Assembly (NCBI RefSeq): GCF_030123325.1
Contig: NZ_CP126106.1
Coordinates: forward strand, 4,120,001 to 4,184,000
DNA from: Peribacillus simplex
GTDB lineage: Bacteria; Bacillota; Bacilli; Bacillales; DSM-1321
DNA length: 64,000 nt
Direction: 5' to 3'
Position 1 is the first letter of the stretch. Each line of letters begins with the position of its first letter. The notes beneath the pieces are model-generated. The model saw nothing but the letters and a program-made list of their open reading frames with translations. It did no database searches and was not told where the DNA came from. Positions 16,681 through 25,178 of this stretch are shown one piece after another. A program made the position numbers and the translations under genes.

Positions 16681-17063
16681 TAAGTGCCCCCCCTTAATTT
16701 GTGAAAAATCATGCAAAGATAATCTGGTGGCTACCTTTTATCTCCGCGTGAAAATACAGTATAGAGTCAAAAAACTCCTCTATACTTCCTTTACAATTAT
16801 GTGACATGTCCATTTTACTCCTGACTTCTATGTGCGTCAAGAAAACGGATACAAGAAATCTCTTTTTCAGAATAGATTTTATTGGATTAATTTGTCTATT
16901 TTTTATCTATCATGCATATATTTTGGAGAAATTACTCATTAATCTATTAATATCTCGCAATAATTTCTCATTTTTTTCCAATTGTTATTTAAATAAATAA
17001 AAAACAGTATAAATTGCAAAAGAAATGCGTTTATAATAGATTTACAGAAAGAGGCGATAAATT
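16681..17063. other. Divergent promoter region of sdhCAB and yslB
   Basis: This AT-rich region separates two divergent genes. It holds an sdh leader hairpin at 16758-16786 and a TATAAT at about 17032-17037 that may be the yslB -10. No gene is visible. Confidence 0.6.
16758..16786 (-). other. Hairpin in the sdhC upstream region
   Basis: A perfect nine-base inverted repeat AGTATAGAG/CTCTATACT with an 11-base loop lies 78-106 bases before the sdhC start. It has no T run, so it is more likely an mRNA 5' structure or a regulator site than a terminator. In B. subtilis the sdh leader is bound by the iron-sparing small RNA FsrA; whether this hairpin relates to that is unknown. Confidence 0.5.
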
Positions 17064-17534
17064 ATGAAAAAAAATATTGCTGCTGCGATAGAAGAAGAGA
17101 TTCATACTGAAGAAATTCAAACTGAAGAATTCAAAGTTCCAGCTTTCGGGTACGAATTAATCAGAGAAGTTCTATTGAACGATATTCTCGGAAAAGACTC
17201 AAATCAAATCCTCTATTGGGCAGGTAAACAATTAGCAAGAAAATTCCCATTGAAGGGCGATCAGGAAGTGATTGAATTTTTCCAAAGCGCCGGATGGGGC
17301 AATCTGGAAATCTTGAAGTATACGAAACACGAGATGGAATTATCCCTGACGGGTGAAATAATCAGCCGCCGCCTGGATTTACACCCTGATTGTCACTTCC
17401 AGCTTGAAGCCGGTTTCCTTGCCGAACAGTTCTCACTGCAAAAAAAATTCCTCAGCGAATCAACGGAAGAAATCAAACGCCGCGCAAAAAAAGTGATATT
17501 CACCATCCAATGGGATCCCAGAGATCCAATCTAA
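17064..17534 (+). CDS. yslB: DUF2507 family protein YslB
   Basis: A 156-residue cytoplasmic protein of the DUF2507/YslB family found in Bacillaceae next to sdhC. After an acidic start (IEEEIHTEEIQTEEF), the conserved part runs from PAFGYELIREVLLNDILG, through LYWAGKQLARKFPL, to GWGNLEILKYTKHEMELSLTG and ends with a QWDPRD motif. The fold resembles heme-NO or 4-vinyl-reductase-like small-molecule domains in other DUF2507 members, but I cannot show a ligand here. AAAGAGGCG precedes the ATG. It is transcribed alone, divergently from sdh, and ends in a bidirectional terminator shared with lysC. Confidence 0.88.
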   Translation: MKKNIAAAIEEEIHTEEIQTEEFKVPAFGYELIREVLLNDILGKDSNQILYWAGKQLARKFPLKGDQEVIEFFQSAGWGNLEILKYTKHEMELSLTGEIISRRLDLHPDCHFQLEAGFLAEQFSLQKKFLSESTEEIKRRAKKVIFTIQWDPRDPI

Positions 17535-17544
17535 TGAGCCCTTA

Positions 17545-17583
17545 AAACAGACTTACCCTTTTTACCGGAAGTCTGTTTTTTAT
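17545..17583. terminator. Bidirectional terminator between yslB and lysC
   Basis: A stem AAAACAGACTT/AAGTCTGTTTT with a 14-base loop, and T runs in both directions. It ends both convergent genes. Confidence 0.85.
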
Positions 17584-17597
17584 TGGACTCCTGACAC

Positions 17598-18095
17598 TTA
17601 AGCTAGCACATTTGCATGCTGACCAAGTTTAAATGCTTCATGAAGGGATTCAACCGCCTTCACCATTTCCTTTTCATTGACGACAGTCGAAACTTTAATT
17701 TCCGATGTGCTGACCATTTTCACCTGGATGCCTGTATTGGCCATCACCTCGAACATCTCGGCAGCCACTCCGGGATTGGATACCATACCAGATCCGACGA
17801 TGGACACTTTGGCCAACCCGCTCTCCGTTTCGACCCGGTCGAATCCCAATTGTTCTTTATTATTTTCCAGCACGATCAAGGCCGCTTCCGTATCTTCACT
17901 TTTTGTGGAAAAAGATAGATTGGTTGTATCCTCGGCAGTCATGCTTTGAATGATGATGTCCACATTAATTTGGTTTTTCGCAAGTGTCGTGAAGATTGTG
18001 GATAATGCACCAAGTGATTGGGGCAAACCATAAATTGTGACCCTCGTAATACTGTCTTCAAAAGCAATGCCGCGTACAATTAAGTTTTCTTCCAT
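17598..18095 (-). CDS. lysC: Aspartokinase II beta subunit (in-frame internal translation start)
   Basis: The internal start codon begins MEENLIVRGIAFEDSITRV, the same position as the known beta start of B. subtilis LysC. AGGAGG lies eight bases upstream within the alpha coding sequence. The product is the regulatory ACT-domain half alone. In B. subtilis, alpha2beta2 is the native enzyme and beta binds lysine. That beta is made here is inferred from the ribosome binding site and the conserved position. Confidence 0.8.
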   Translation of the reverse strand: MEENLIVRGIAFEDSITRVTIYGLPQSLGALSTIFTTLAKNQINVDIIIQSMTAEDTTNLSFSTKSEDTEAALIVLENNKEQLGFDRVETESGLAKVSIVGSGMVSNPGVAAEMFEVMANTGIQVKMVSTSEIKVSTVVNEKEMVKAVESLHEAFKLGQHANVLA

Positions 18096-18830
18096 AGTTG
18101 CTTCCTCCTCAATGATCGTTCCTGATTCTCTCTCCATGCTTGAACGGACTTCAAGCGGAATTTGATAATTTTTTGCATATTCGACAGCCCTTGGATGAAG
18201 GACGCCCGCCCCCAGGTTGGCAAGTTCCAGCATTTCATCGTAAGAAATGGATTGGAGTTTTCGCGCGCCTTTTATGTAGCGTGGATCCGTTGTGAAAACA
18301 CCCGTTACATCCGTATAAATATCGCATCTATCCGCATTCAGCGCTGCGGCGATGGCAACCGCCGTCGTATCGGAACCGCCTCGCCCCAAGGTAGTGATTT
18401 CCCCATTTACATCGTTACCCTGGAAACCGGCCACGACCACTATTTTCTTCTCTTGAAGCTGAGCTTGGATCCTTGAAGCATCGATGTTTAAAATCCGGGC
18501 ATTCCCATGAACGGATTCCGTTTGCATGCCAGCCTGCCAGCCAGTATACGAAATGGCTTCATGCCCTTCTTCAATCAATGCCATCGTTAACAGGGAAATC
18601 GTTACCTGTTCCCCAGTAGTCAATAGCATATCCATTTCCCTTTTGCTCGGGTTTCCGGAAATATCACGGGCCATGGAAACCAATTGGTCCGTTGTTTTCC
18701 CCATAGCTGAAACAACGACGACTACCTCATTTCCATTCTCAGCTTCCTCGATTACCCGATTGGCAACATTTTTGATTTTTTCTACGCTACCGACGGATGT
18801 TCCGCCAAATTTTTGAACGATTAATGCCAT
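17598..18830 (-). CDS. lysC: Lysine-sensitive aspartokinase II (alpha, with internal beta start)
   Basis: A 410-residue enzyme phosphorylating L-aspartate, the first step to lysine, diaminopimelate, methionine and threonine. The N-terminal kinase motif VQKFGGTSVGSVEKI, the GREMDML-type SKREMDMLL stretch and TTLGRGGSDTTAVA are present, with two C-terminal ACT domains (about 265-400). I use the ATG at 18830 (GAGGG, nine bases upstream). An internal ATG at 18095 with a perfect AGGAGG eight bases before it gives a separate 165-residue beta subunit, exactly as in B. subtilis LysC. Transcription is controlled by the lysine riboswitch directly upstream. Confidence 0.96.
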   Translation of the reverse strand: MALIVQKFGGTSVGSVEKIKNVANRVIEEAENGNEVVVVVSAMGKTTDQLVSMARDISGNPSKREMDMLLTTGEQVTISLLTMALIEEGHEAISYTGWQAGMQTESVHGNARILNIDASRIQAQLQEKKIVVVAGFQGNDVNGEITTLGRGGSDTTAVAIAAALNADRCDIYTDVTGVFTTDPRYIKGARKLQSISYDEMLELANLGAGVLHPRAVEYAKNYQIPLEVRSSMERESGTIIEEEATMEENLIVRGIAFEDSITRVTIYGLPQSLGALSTIFTTLAKNQINVDIIIQSMTAEDTTNLSFSTKSEDTEAALIVLENNKEQLGFDRVETESGLAKVSIVGSGMVSNPGVAAEMFEVMANTGIQVKMVSTSEIKVSTVVNEKEMVKAVESLHEAFKLGQHANVLA

Positions 18831-18860
18831 CCTCATGCACCCTCTCTACTTTTTAGGCAA

Positions 18861-18892
18861 TAAAAAAAGCAATGAGAAATATCTCATTGCTG
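18861..18892 (-). terminator. lysC: Riboswitch-controlled terminator of lysC
   Basis: A stem AGCAATGAGA/TCTCATTGCT with a short loop and a seven-base T run on the minus strand, between the lysine aptamer and the lysC start. This is the expected expression platform that forms when lysine is bound. Confidence 0.9.
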
Positions 18893-18902
18893 TGATCACA
18901 TA

Positions 18903-19098
18903 TCTAATACTGTAAACACAGTGAGATAGCTCTCCAGGGTATAAACCCTGACAATCCGCCATTTATTAAATGTCGGACCAGGAAAACAAGGTATGAGTCT
19001 TATCTTCCTTCGGCGTCATCCCCTTTCAAAACCTTTCATGGAAGCTCATACTTCTCCAGGTTTTTACTCTTGAATTCCGCACCTCTATCAGCACTTTT
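18903..19098 (-). ncRNA. Lysine riboswitch (L-box)
   Basis: On the minus strand the aptamer begins GATAGAGGTGCGGAATTCAA, followed by GAGTAA. It has the conserved core AAAGGGGATGACGCCGAAGG, then GGTCCGAC, and closes with GAGAGCTATC pairing to the 5' GATAG. This is the class signature, and the neighbour lysC fits. Lysine binding should favour the downstream terminator and switch lysC off. Confidence 0.95.
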
Positions 19099-19157
19099 TA
19101 AGTTGTCTAGTTAAAAATTCCTTTTAATCATAGCATAGTGATTTATCGGTAGCAAGA

Positions 19158-20930
19158 TTATTCTTGTAACTTTCTAACGATTCCCTCGGCTACCCCTTTT
19201 GGCATACCAGCTTCCATGATTTCCTCGACTGTTGCCTCTTTGATTTTTTTCAATGATCCAAAATGCCTTAATAATTGCTTCCTTCTTTTTTCCCCGACTC
19301 CTGGGATATCATCAAGCTGGGAGTGAACCGCATTTTTCCCGCGTAGCTGGCGATGAAAAGTAATCGCGAACCGATGCACTTCATCCTGAATTCTTTGCAA
19401 TAGGTAAAATTCCTGGCTCCGTGAATCAAGAGGCACGATTTCAAGAGGATTTCCGATCATCAATTGCGATGTCCTATGCTTTTCATCCTTAATGAGGCCT
19501 GAAAGTGGAATCTCAAGGCCCAATTCATTTTCCAAAATATCCCGAACGGCTTCGACATGTCCCTTTCCGCCATCAATGATGATCAAGTCCGGAAGCGGCA
19601 GCCCTTCTTTCAATACTCGTGAATACCTTCTTCTGACCACTTCACGCATCGATTCATAATCATCGGGTCCCTGGACCGTCTTGATCTTATATTTTCGATA
19701 CTCTCTTTTTTCCGGCTTCCCATCAATGAACACGACTAAAGCGGAAACAGGGTCACTTCCCTGGATATTGGAGTTATCGAAAGCTTCAATTCGATGCGGG
19801 GTGTAGATACCCAGTTGGTTCCCGAGGTTTTCCACCGCATTGATCGTTCTTTCTTCATCCCTTTCAATCAAAGAGAATTTTTCCTGAAGTGCGATGGAGG
19901 CATTTTTATTCGCCAATTTAAGCATGTCTTTTTTCGCCCCCCTTTTGGGGTGAATCGTTTTGACACCAAGCAGCCTTTCGGCCATTTCGGCATCCACTGA
20001 TTCAGGCAGCAAGATTTCCTTTGGTTTAAAATGGTTCGTAATCTCGTAAAATTGACCGAGGAATGTAAGAAGTTCCTGTTCGGGTTCATCATAGACCGGA
20101 AAAAGTGAAACATCCCTTTCTATCAATTTACCCTGCCGGACAAAAAATACCTGAACGCACATCCAGCCCTTATCATAGGCAAACCCAAATACATCCCTGT
20201 CGATGAAATCGGTCGTCATCATTTTTTGCTTCTCCATCGTAATATCAATGTGGGCAATCTTGTCACGGAACTCCTTGGCCCTCTCGAAATCGAGCTCTTC
20301 TGATGCCACTAGCATTTTTTCAGTCAGTTCTTTTTTTATTTCAGTATGCCCGCCGTTCAAGAACCGGTTGATATCATCCACCATTTTTTTATATTCCTGT
20401 TCCTCTACTTCATATACACATGGGGCCAGGCACTGTCCAAGATGATAGTAGAGACAAACGCGATCGGGTAATGTATTGCATTTTCTAAGGGGATAGATGC
20501 GGTCGAGCAATTTTTTCGTTTCGTTAGCTGCAAATGCATTCGGATAAGGACCGAAATATTTCCCTTTGTCTTTTTTTACTTTTCGCGTAATGATCAGACG
20601 TGGGTGGCGTTCCGCAGTCAGCTTGATGAAAGGATACGTCTTATCATCCTTTAGCATGACATTATATTTTGGGTCATGTTTTTTGATTAAGTTCAACTCT
20701 AAAATAAGAGCCTCTATATTGGATGAGGTGACGATGTATTCGAAATCCTCAATCTCATTCACGAGCCGAAATGTTTTTCCATCATGAGATCCCGTAAAAT
20801 AAGAACGGACCCGATTTTTCAACACCTTCGCTTTGCCTACATATATGATCGTTCCCTGACGATCTTTCATTAAATAACAACCAGGTTGATCGGGAAGAAG
20901 GGCAAGTTTATTCTTTATTTGTTGATTCAT
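19158..20930 (-). CDS. uvrC: Excinuclease ABC subunit C
   Basis: A 590-residue dual-incision nuclease of nucleotide excision repair, cutting on both sides of a lesion marked by UvrAB. The N-terminal GIY-YIG domain (about 12-92) shows PGCYLMKDRQGTIIYVGKAK and the catalytic NRVRSYF. A Cys cluster CNTLPDRVCLYYHLGQCLAPC (split) and the UvrB-interacting UVR motif lie in the middle. The RNase H-like C domain starts at EAFDNSNIQG, and the C-terminal helix-hairpin-helix includes LDDIPGVGEKRRKQLL. The start ATG at 20930 has AGGAGG eight bases upstream; the frame extends further but without support. Confidence 0.96.
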   Translation of the reverse strand: MNQQIKNKLALLPDQPGCYLMKDRQGTIIYVGKAKVLKNRVRSYFTGSHDGKTFRLVNEIEDFEYIVTSSNIEALILELNLIKKHDPKYNVMLKDDKTYPFIKLTAERHPRLIITRKVKKDKGKYFGPYPNAFAANETKKLLDRIYPLRKCNTLPDRVCLYYHLGQCLAPCVYEVEEQEYKKMVDDINRFLNGGHTEIKKELTEKMLVASEELDFERAKEFRDKIAHIDITMEKQKMMTTDFIDRDVFGFAYDKGWMCVQVFFVRQGKLIERDVSLFPVYDEPEQELLTFLGQFYEITNHFKPKEILLPESVDAEMAERLLGVKTIHPKRGAKKDMLKLANKNASIALQEKFSLIERDEERTINAVENLGNQLGIYTPHRIEAFDNSNIQGSDPVSALVVFIDGKPEKREYRKYKIKTVQGPDDYESMREVVRRRYSRVLKEGLPLPDLIIIDGGKGHVEAVRDILENELGLEIPLSGLIKDEKHRTSQLMIGNPLEIVPLDSRSQEFYLLQRIQDEVHRFAITFHRQLRGKNAVHSQLDDIPGVGEKRRKQLLRHFGSLKKIKEATVEEIMEAGMPKGVAEGIVRKLQE

Positions 20931-20982
20931 GCATTCAGCCTCCTGTTCTCCCATTATTACAATCATTATATATCAAGATAGC

Positions 20983-21021
20983 GAAAAAAGCTTCAAGTCC
21001 GCAGACTTGAAGCTTTTTTTA
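20983..21021. terminator. Terminator between trxA and uvrC
   Basis: A long perfect stem AAAAAAGCTTCAAGTC/GACTTGAAGCTTTTTT with a four-base CGCA loop. It ends trxA on the minus strand and could work in both directions. Confidence 0.88.
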
Positions 21022-21033
21022 GCTAACTTACTA

Positions 21034-21348
21034 TTACGCGTGTTTTTCAATAAGTTCAGCAAGTGCTTCTTTAGGTTGGAAACCAACAACCTTATCAACC
21101 ACTTCACCGTCTTTAAGGACGATTAATGTCGGGATGCTCATCACACCGAATTTTCCTGCTGTTTCTTGGTTTTCATCTACATCCACTTTTACGATTTTTG
21201 CTTTATCGCCAATTTCAGTATCAAGCTCTTGAAGAACAGGAGCGATCATTTTACAAGGTCCGCACCATGGAGCCCAAAAATCTACAAGAACAACACCTTC
21301 GCTAGTATCTGTTGTGAAAGTTTGGTCAGTTGCATTTACAATAGCCAT
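21034..21348 (-). CDS. trxA: Thioredoxin
   Basis: A 104-residue disulfide reductase with the active site WCGPC at residues 28-32 and the cis-Pro loop SIPTLIVLKDGE. It reduces ribonucleotide reductase, methionine sulfoxide reductase, peroxidases and other cytoplasmic proteins, recycled by thioredoxin reductase. The start ATG at 21348 has GAGGAGG eight bases upstream; an extra nine codons in the frame are not supported. It is monocistronic, between the etfA and uvrC terminators, as in B. subtilis. Confidence 0.97.
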   Translation of the reverse strand: MAIVNATDQTFTTDTSEGVVLVDFWAPWCGPCKMIAPVLQELDTEIGDKAKIVKVDVDENQETAGKFGVMSIPTLIVLKDGEVVDKVVGFQPKEALAELIEKHA

Positions 21349-21489
21349 ATATATTTCCTCCTCAAATTTACTCAAATAACTAAAGACAGTATACCATTGT
21401 TGCTCGAATCGATGCTAATATTTTGCTTCAGTGGTAGGATGTCCAAAAAAAGAATAAATATGCAGGCCGAAAGTCCTTGCCTCTTAATC

Positions 21490-21537
21490 CAAATAAAAGG
21501 CAAGACATGTATCGGCTTACGCCAAATGTCTTGCCCC
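21490..21537 (-). terminator. Terminator of etfA
   Basis: A stem GGCAAGACAT/ATGTCTTGCC with a 17-base loop and a TTTTATTT tail on the minus strand. Confidence 0.85.
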
Positions 21538-21556
21538 CTTATCTGTATTATCTCTA

Positions 21557-22534
21557 TTATGCGTTAACTTTTAGTTTTTTGAATTCTTCCGTAAGTAATG
21601 GAACGACTTCGAAAAGGTCTCCGACAATTCCATAATCAGCCACATTGAATATGTTAGCTTCCGGGTCTTTATTGATGGCAACGATAACCTTGGAGTTGGA
21701 CATCCCGGCTAAATGCTGGATCGCACCGGAAATTCCGCAGGCGATATAAAGGTCAGGTGTTACGACTTTGCCCGTTTGCCCGATTTGCAAAGAGTAATCG
21801 CAATAGTCCGCATCACATGCTCCGCGGGAAGCTCCTACCGCTCCGCCAAGAACTTGTGCAAGCTCCTTTAATGGTTCAAAGCCATCTTCACTTTTCACGC
21901 CCCGTCCACCTGCGATGATTACTTTCGCTTCGGAAAGGTCTACCCCTTCGCTAGCTTTTCTAACAACATCTTTAATGATAGTGCGTAAATCCTTAATATC
22001 CACACTTAATGTAGAAACATCACCAGAGCGGGACTCATCTTTCGCTAATGGTTCGATATTGTTCGGACGGATTGTCGCGAATATCACGCCATCTGTAACA
22101 ATTTTCTTTTCAAATGCCTTACCAGAATAAATCGGGCGGGTGAAAACGATATTTCCGCCTTCTTCTTCAATGGCTGTAACGTCCGAAATCAAACCTGACT
22201 CAAGCTTTCCAGCCAATTTAGGTGCAAGGTCTTTTCCTAGGGCCGTATGTCCAAAGAAAATCCCTTCTGGCTTTTCCTGCTCGATGACGGCAAGCAAGCT
22301 TTGCGCATATCCATCTGAAGTATATTGTTTCAATTGATCATTCTCTACTGCAACAACCCGGTCCGCGCCATATTGGATCAATTCATTTCCTAAACTTTGA
22401 ACACTGTCACCAACCAAAACACCTACGATTTCCCCGCCATCTGCAGCAAGTTTAGCCGCACCGATAGCTTCAAATGATACATTTCTTAGTGAACCGTCAC
22501 GAACTTCGCCCAATACAAGAAACTTTCTAGCCAT
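21557..22534 (-). CDS. etfA: Electron transfer flavoprotein alpha subunit
   Basis: A 325-residue FAD-binding subunit of ETF, which collects electrons from acyl-CoA dehydrogenases during beta-oxidation. The C-terminal FAD signature ASRGACDADYCDYSLQIGQTG (in part), PDLYIACGISGAIQHLAGM and VAINKDPEANIFNVADYGIVGD (in part) are typical. It is the last gene of the lcfA-fadR-fadB-etfB-etfA group and lies about 70 bases after etfB, before a terminator. Confidence 0.96.
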   Translation of the reverse strand: MARKFLVLGEVRDGSLRNVSFEAIGAAKLAADGGEIVGVLVGDSVQSLGNELIQYGADRVVAVENDQLKQYTSDGYAQSLLAVIEQEKPEGIFFGHTALGKDLAPKLAGKLESGLISDVTAIEEEGGNIVFTRPIYSGKAFEKKIVTDGVIFATIRPNNIEPLAKDESRSGDVSTLSVDIKDLRTIIKDVVRKASEGVDLSEAKVIIAGGRGVKSEDGFEPLKELAQVLGGAVGASRGACDADYCDYSLQIGQTGKVVTPDLYIACGISGAIQHLAGMSNSKVIVAINKDPEANIFNVADYGIVGDLFEVVPLLTEEFKKLKVNA

Positions 22535-22604
22535 TTATAAAGACCTCCTGTGCTCTATTTTTCTTTTTTGCCGTGTTAGTTGTTTTGAAAAGTACCGTTT
22601 AAGA

Positions 22605-23378
22605 TTAAATCACTTTTGCTTCACTGCGTAATAATTGAACAAGTTCGCTAACTTGATCACTGATTTCTCCGTCCAATACTTTTCCAGCTTCTTTTTTAGC
22701 AGGAAGGTAAATTTCAATCGTTTTTGTTTTTGCTTCAACATCTTCTTCTTCCAAATCCAGGTCATCCAATTCCAATTCTTCAAGCGGTTTTTTCTTCGCT
22801 TTCATGATTCCTGGCAATGAAGGATAACGCGGCTCATTTAGCCCTTGTTGAGCTGTCACCAACAATGGAAGGGATGCTTCGATCGTTTCAGAGTCCCCTT
22901 CGACATCACGGATAACGCTTACATTTCCATTTGCGATGTCCAGTTTAGTAATGGTTGTAATATAAGGAATTTCTAAAATTTCGGCAACGCGTGGTCCCAC
23001 TTGACCAGAACCGCCATCGATTGCAACGTTTCCTGCAATGATTAAATCGGCATTTTTACCTTTTAAGTATTCACCTATAATTTTGGCAGTCGTGAATTGG
23101 TCGCCATTTTCTATGTCGTCTTCTATATTTATCAATACGGCTTTGTCAGCACCCATTGCCAGCGCTGTACGTAATTGCTTTTCAGCCTCTTCGGTTCCGA
23201 CAGAAATAACCGTTACTTCTCCGCCTTGTGCATCACGCACCTGGATTGCTTCTTCAACTGCATACTCATCGTATGGATTAATGATGAATTCTGCACCATC
23301 CTCATTAATTTTTCCGTTGGATAGTGTAATTTTTTCTTCTGTATCAAATGTTCTTTTCAGCAGTACATAAATGTTCAC
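22605..23378 (-). CDS. etfB: Electron transfer flavoprotein beta subunit
   Basis: A 257-residue partner of EtfA that binds AMP and docks the dehydrogenases. It starts at a GTG at 23378 with GGAGG seven bases upstream, which gives exactly the length of B. subtilis EtfB; the frame reaching 23468 has no ribosome binding site. The family pattern INPYDEYAVEEAIQVRDAQGG, ALAMGADKAVLI and AGNVAIDGGSGQVGPRVAE (in part) is clear. It is cotranscribed with etfA. Confidence 0.96.
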   Translation of the reverse strand: MNIYVLLKRTFDTEEKITLSNGKINEDGAEFIINPYDEYAVEEAIQVRDAQGGEVTVISVGTEEAEKQLRTALAMGADKAVLINIEDDIENGDQFTTAKIIGEYLKGKNADLIIAGNVAIDGGSGQVGPRVAEILEIPYITTITKLDIANGNVSVIRDVEGDSETIEASLPLLVTAQQGLNEPRYPSLPGIMKAKKKPLEELELDDLDLEEEDVEAKTKTIEIYLPAKKEAGKVLDGEISDQVSELVQLLRSEAKVI

Positions 23379-23492
23379 GATAATACCTCCCGAATGATTT
23401 GAGTTTTGAAGATTATGAATTTTATTGATATATAGTATTGTTCTACAGAATTCATCAATATCCTGCATGATATATAAAAATAGTTATTTATA

Positions 23493-24266
23493 TCATTTCC
23501 CTTTGAATACAGCTTCCCTTTTTTCAATGAAAGCGCTGATTCCTTCTTGTGCATCAGCGGTATCGAAAGCTCGGCCAAAGAGGGCGGCTTCCCTTTCCAC
23601 ACCTTTATGGTAGGAATCATGCTTGGAATAATTCAATAACTCAATGGCCGACTTTAAAGCCAATGGGCTTTTCTTGGCAATTTTATTGGCTAGTTCCTTA
23701 GCTTTTGGAATCAGTTCTTCATCCGTGAAGGCATGATTCGCCAATCCGCATTGCACAGCTTGGGTACCAGATATCGGTTCACTTGTAAACAGCATTTCAG
23801 CAGCCTTTGCCATGCCTACATAACGAGGAAGTCGTTGGGTCCCGGCAAATCCAGGGATTAAGCCCAACTGCAGCTCAGGCAAACCAAGTTTAGCCCTTTC
23901 GGTGACCAATCGGATATGACAGGCCATAGCCAGCTCCAATCCTCCGCCAAGCGCTGCCCCATGGATGGCTGCAATGACCGGTTTTGGAAAAGATTCGATT
24001 TTCTCAAATACCGATTGGCCATTCTTGGTCAGCTTCTCGAAGGCTTTCCCGTTCTCCACTTCAGTAAACTCTTTAATGTCTGCTCCAGCAGAGAAGAACC
24101 TTCCTTCACCATGAACAAGGACAACCCGTACGGCATCGTCTTTCTCAATTTGATCGAAGGCCTGTGAAAGCTCTCCGATGATAGCCGAAGAAAGCGCATT
24201 TGCAGGTGCATGATCAATCGTTATAAAAGCCACATGATTTTCGACAGAAAGCTTAAGATATTCCAT
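23493..24266 (-). CDS. fadB: Enoyl-CoA hydratase (FadB/YsiB type)
   Basis: A 257-residue crotonase-fold enzyme hydrating trans-2-enoyl-CoA in beta-oxidation. The oxyanion-hole motifs FSAGADIKEF (about 63-72) and HGAALGGGLELAMACHIR (about 105-122) are intact, including the two catalytic Glu positions of the family (the GGLELAMA Glu and LPELQLGLIPG). The ATG at 24266 has GGAGG seven bases upstream. It lies between fadR and etfB, the same order as the B. subtilis fad operon. Confidence 0.94.
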   Translation of the reverse strand: MEYLKLSVENHVAFITIDHAPANALSSAIIGELSQAFDQIEKDDAVRVVLVHGEGRFFSAGADIKEFTEVENGKAFEKLTKNGQSVFEKIESFPKPVIAAIHGAALGGGLELAMACHIRLVTERAKLGLPELQLGLIPGFAGTQRLPRYVGMAKAAEMLFTSEPISGTQAVQCGLANHAFTDEELIPKAKELANKIAKKSPLALKSAIELLNYSKHDSYHKGVEREAALFGRAFDTADAQEGISAFIEKREAVFKGK

Positions 24267-24361
24267 ATCAATCCCTCCAGGCATCCTAGTCAAACTCTTT
24301 TGAAAATTCAATATGTATCACTTCCCTAATGAAACCGGAAGCAGGATTAATCGATTCTTTC

Positions 24362-24381
24362 GAGGATGGCTGGCCATCCTC
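24362..24381. other. Hairpin between fadR and fadB
   Basis: A perfect inverted repeat GAGGATGGC/GCCATCCTC with a two-base loop, just after the fadR stop. The minus strand has no T run after it, so read-through to fadB is expected; it may tune the relative amount of fadR and the genes after it. Confidence 0.5.
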
Positions 24382-24392
24382 TATTTAAATCG

Positions 24393-24980
24393 TTAACTTT
24401 TCTGGCCACAGCCACCAATTAGCAGGCGGTGAACGTCTGGTGCAAGGTCAGGAAGAGAGTACTTTTGCTCATTCATGACCCAAGTCGTCACTGTTTCGTC
24501 AATCGTTCCAAAAATCATCTGCCTGGCAAGTAAATTATTTAGATCAGGCAGGAATTCGCCGTTCTCTTTTCCTTCAATAATGATCTGATCGATTAAATTT
24601 AAATACCCTCTTAACACATCATTAATTCTAAGGCGCAATTCTTTATTCGACTGTCTTAATTCCAACTGAGTGACAATTGCTAAATTCACGTCTTCTGAAA
24701 GGTTTTTAAAATGTTTTTGGATGAGCACATGCAGTTTATCCGAAGCAGTGGTCTTTCCTTTTATTTCTTCTTCGATCTGTTCCACAAAAGAGCCCATCTT
24801 TTCATGGAATAATGATATTAAGATATCTTCTTTATTTTTAAAATATAGATATATGGTGCCATCCGCTACGCCTGCCTGCTTGGCGATTTTGGATACTTGG
24901 GCTTGATAGTACCCGTTTTGGGCAATGACGATAACGGCCGCTTCAATAATTTGATTATACTTTGGTCTGTTGCTTTTCAC
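24393..24980 (-). CDS. fadR: TetR-family fatty acid degradation repressor FadR
   Basis: A 195-residue acyl-CoA-responsive repressor. The N-terminal TetR helix-turn-helix includes IIEAAVIVIAQNGYYQAQVS and AGVADGTIYLYFKNKEDIL, nearly the same as B. subtilis FadR (YsiA). The C-terminal part has IVTQLELRQSN and MIFGTIDETVTTWVMN, in the ligand-binding domain. The start is a GTG at 24980 with AAAGGGG upstream. A near-perfect FadR box lies 20 bases upstream at 25001-25020, so the gene represses itself and the downstream fadB-etfBA. Confidence 0.95.
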   Translation of the reverse strand: MKSNRPKYNQIIEAAVIVIAQNGYYQAQVSKIAKQAGVADGTIYLYFKNKEDILISLFHEKMGSFVEQIEEEIKGKTTASDKLHVLIQKHFKNLSEDVNLAIVTQLELRQSNKELRLRINDVLRGYLNLIDQIIIEGKENGEFLPDLNNLLARQMIFGTIDETVTTWVMNEQKYSLPDLAPDVHRLLIGGCGQKS

Positions 24981-25000
24981 TGGATGTCCCCTTTCAGAAA

Positions 25001-25020
25001 ATGAATGAATCATCATTCAT
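25001..25020 (-). promoter_or_regulatory. FadR operator upstream of fadR
   Basis: ATGAATGAATCATCATTCAT contains the 18-mer TGAATGAATCATCATTCA, one fixed-position mismatch from the FadR consensus TGAATGANTANTCATTCA. It sits 21 bases before the fadR GTG, where it can block initiation. Confidence 0.8.
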
Positions 25021-25178
25021 ATTTCTATCATAAAATGACGACCTTTTACTGTCAAGCAAAAACTTCAAGAGTCCTGACATTCCACTTATGTTCATTGTAC
25101 AGCCCCCATCCATAGCTTGTCCAGCCGTTCTGCAAAACACGGAGCTCTCTTCCGCTGCTCCGTTAAAAGGGGGCTTGT

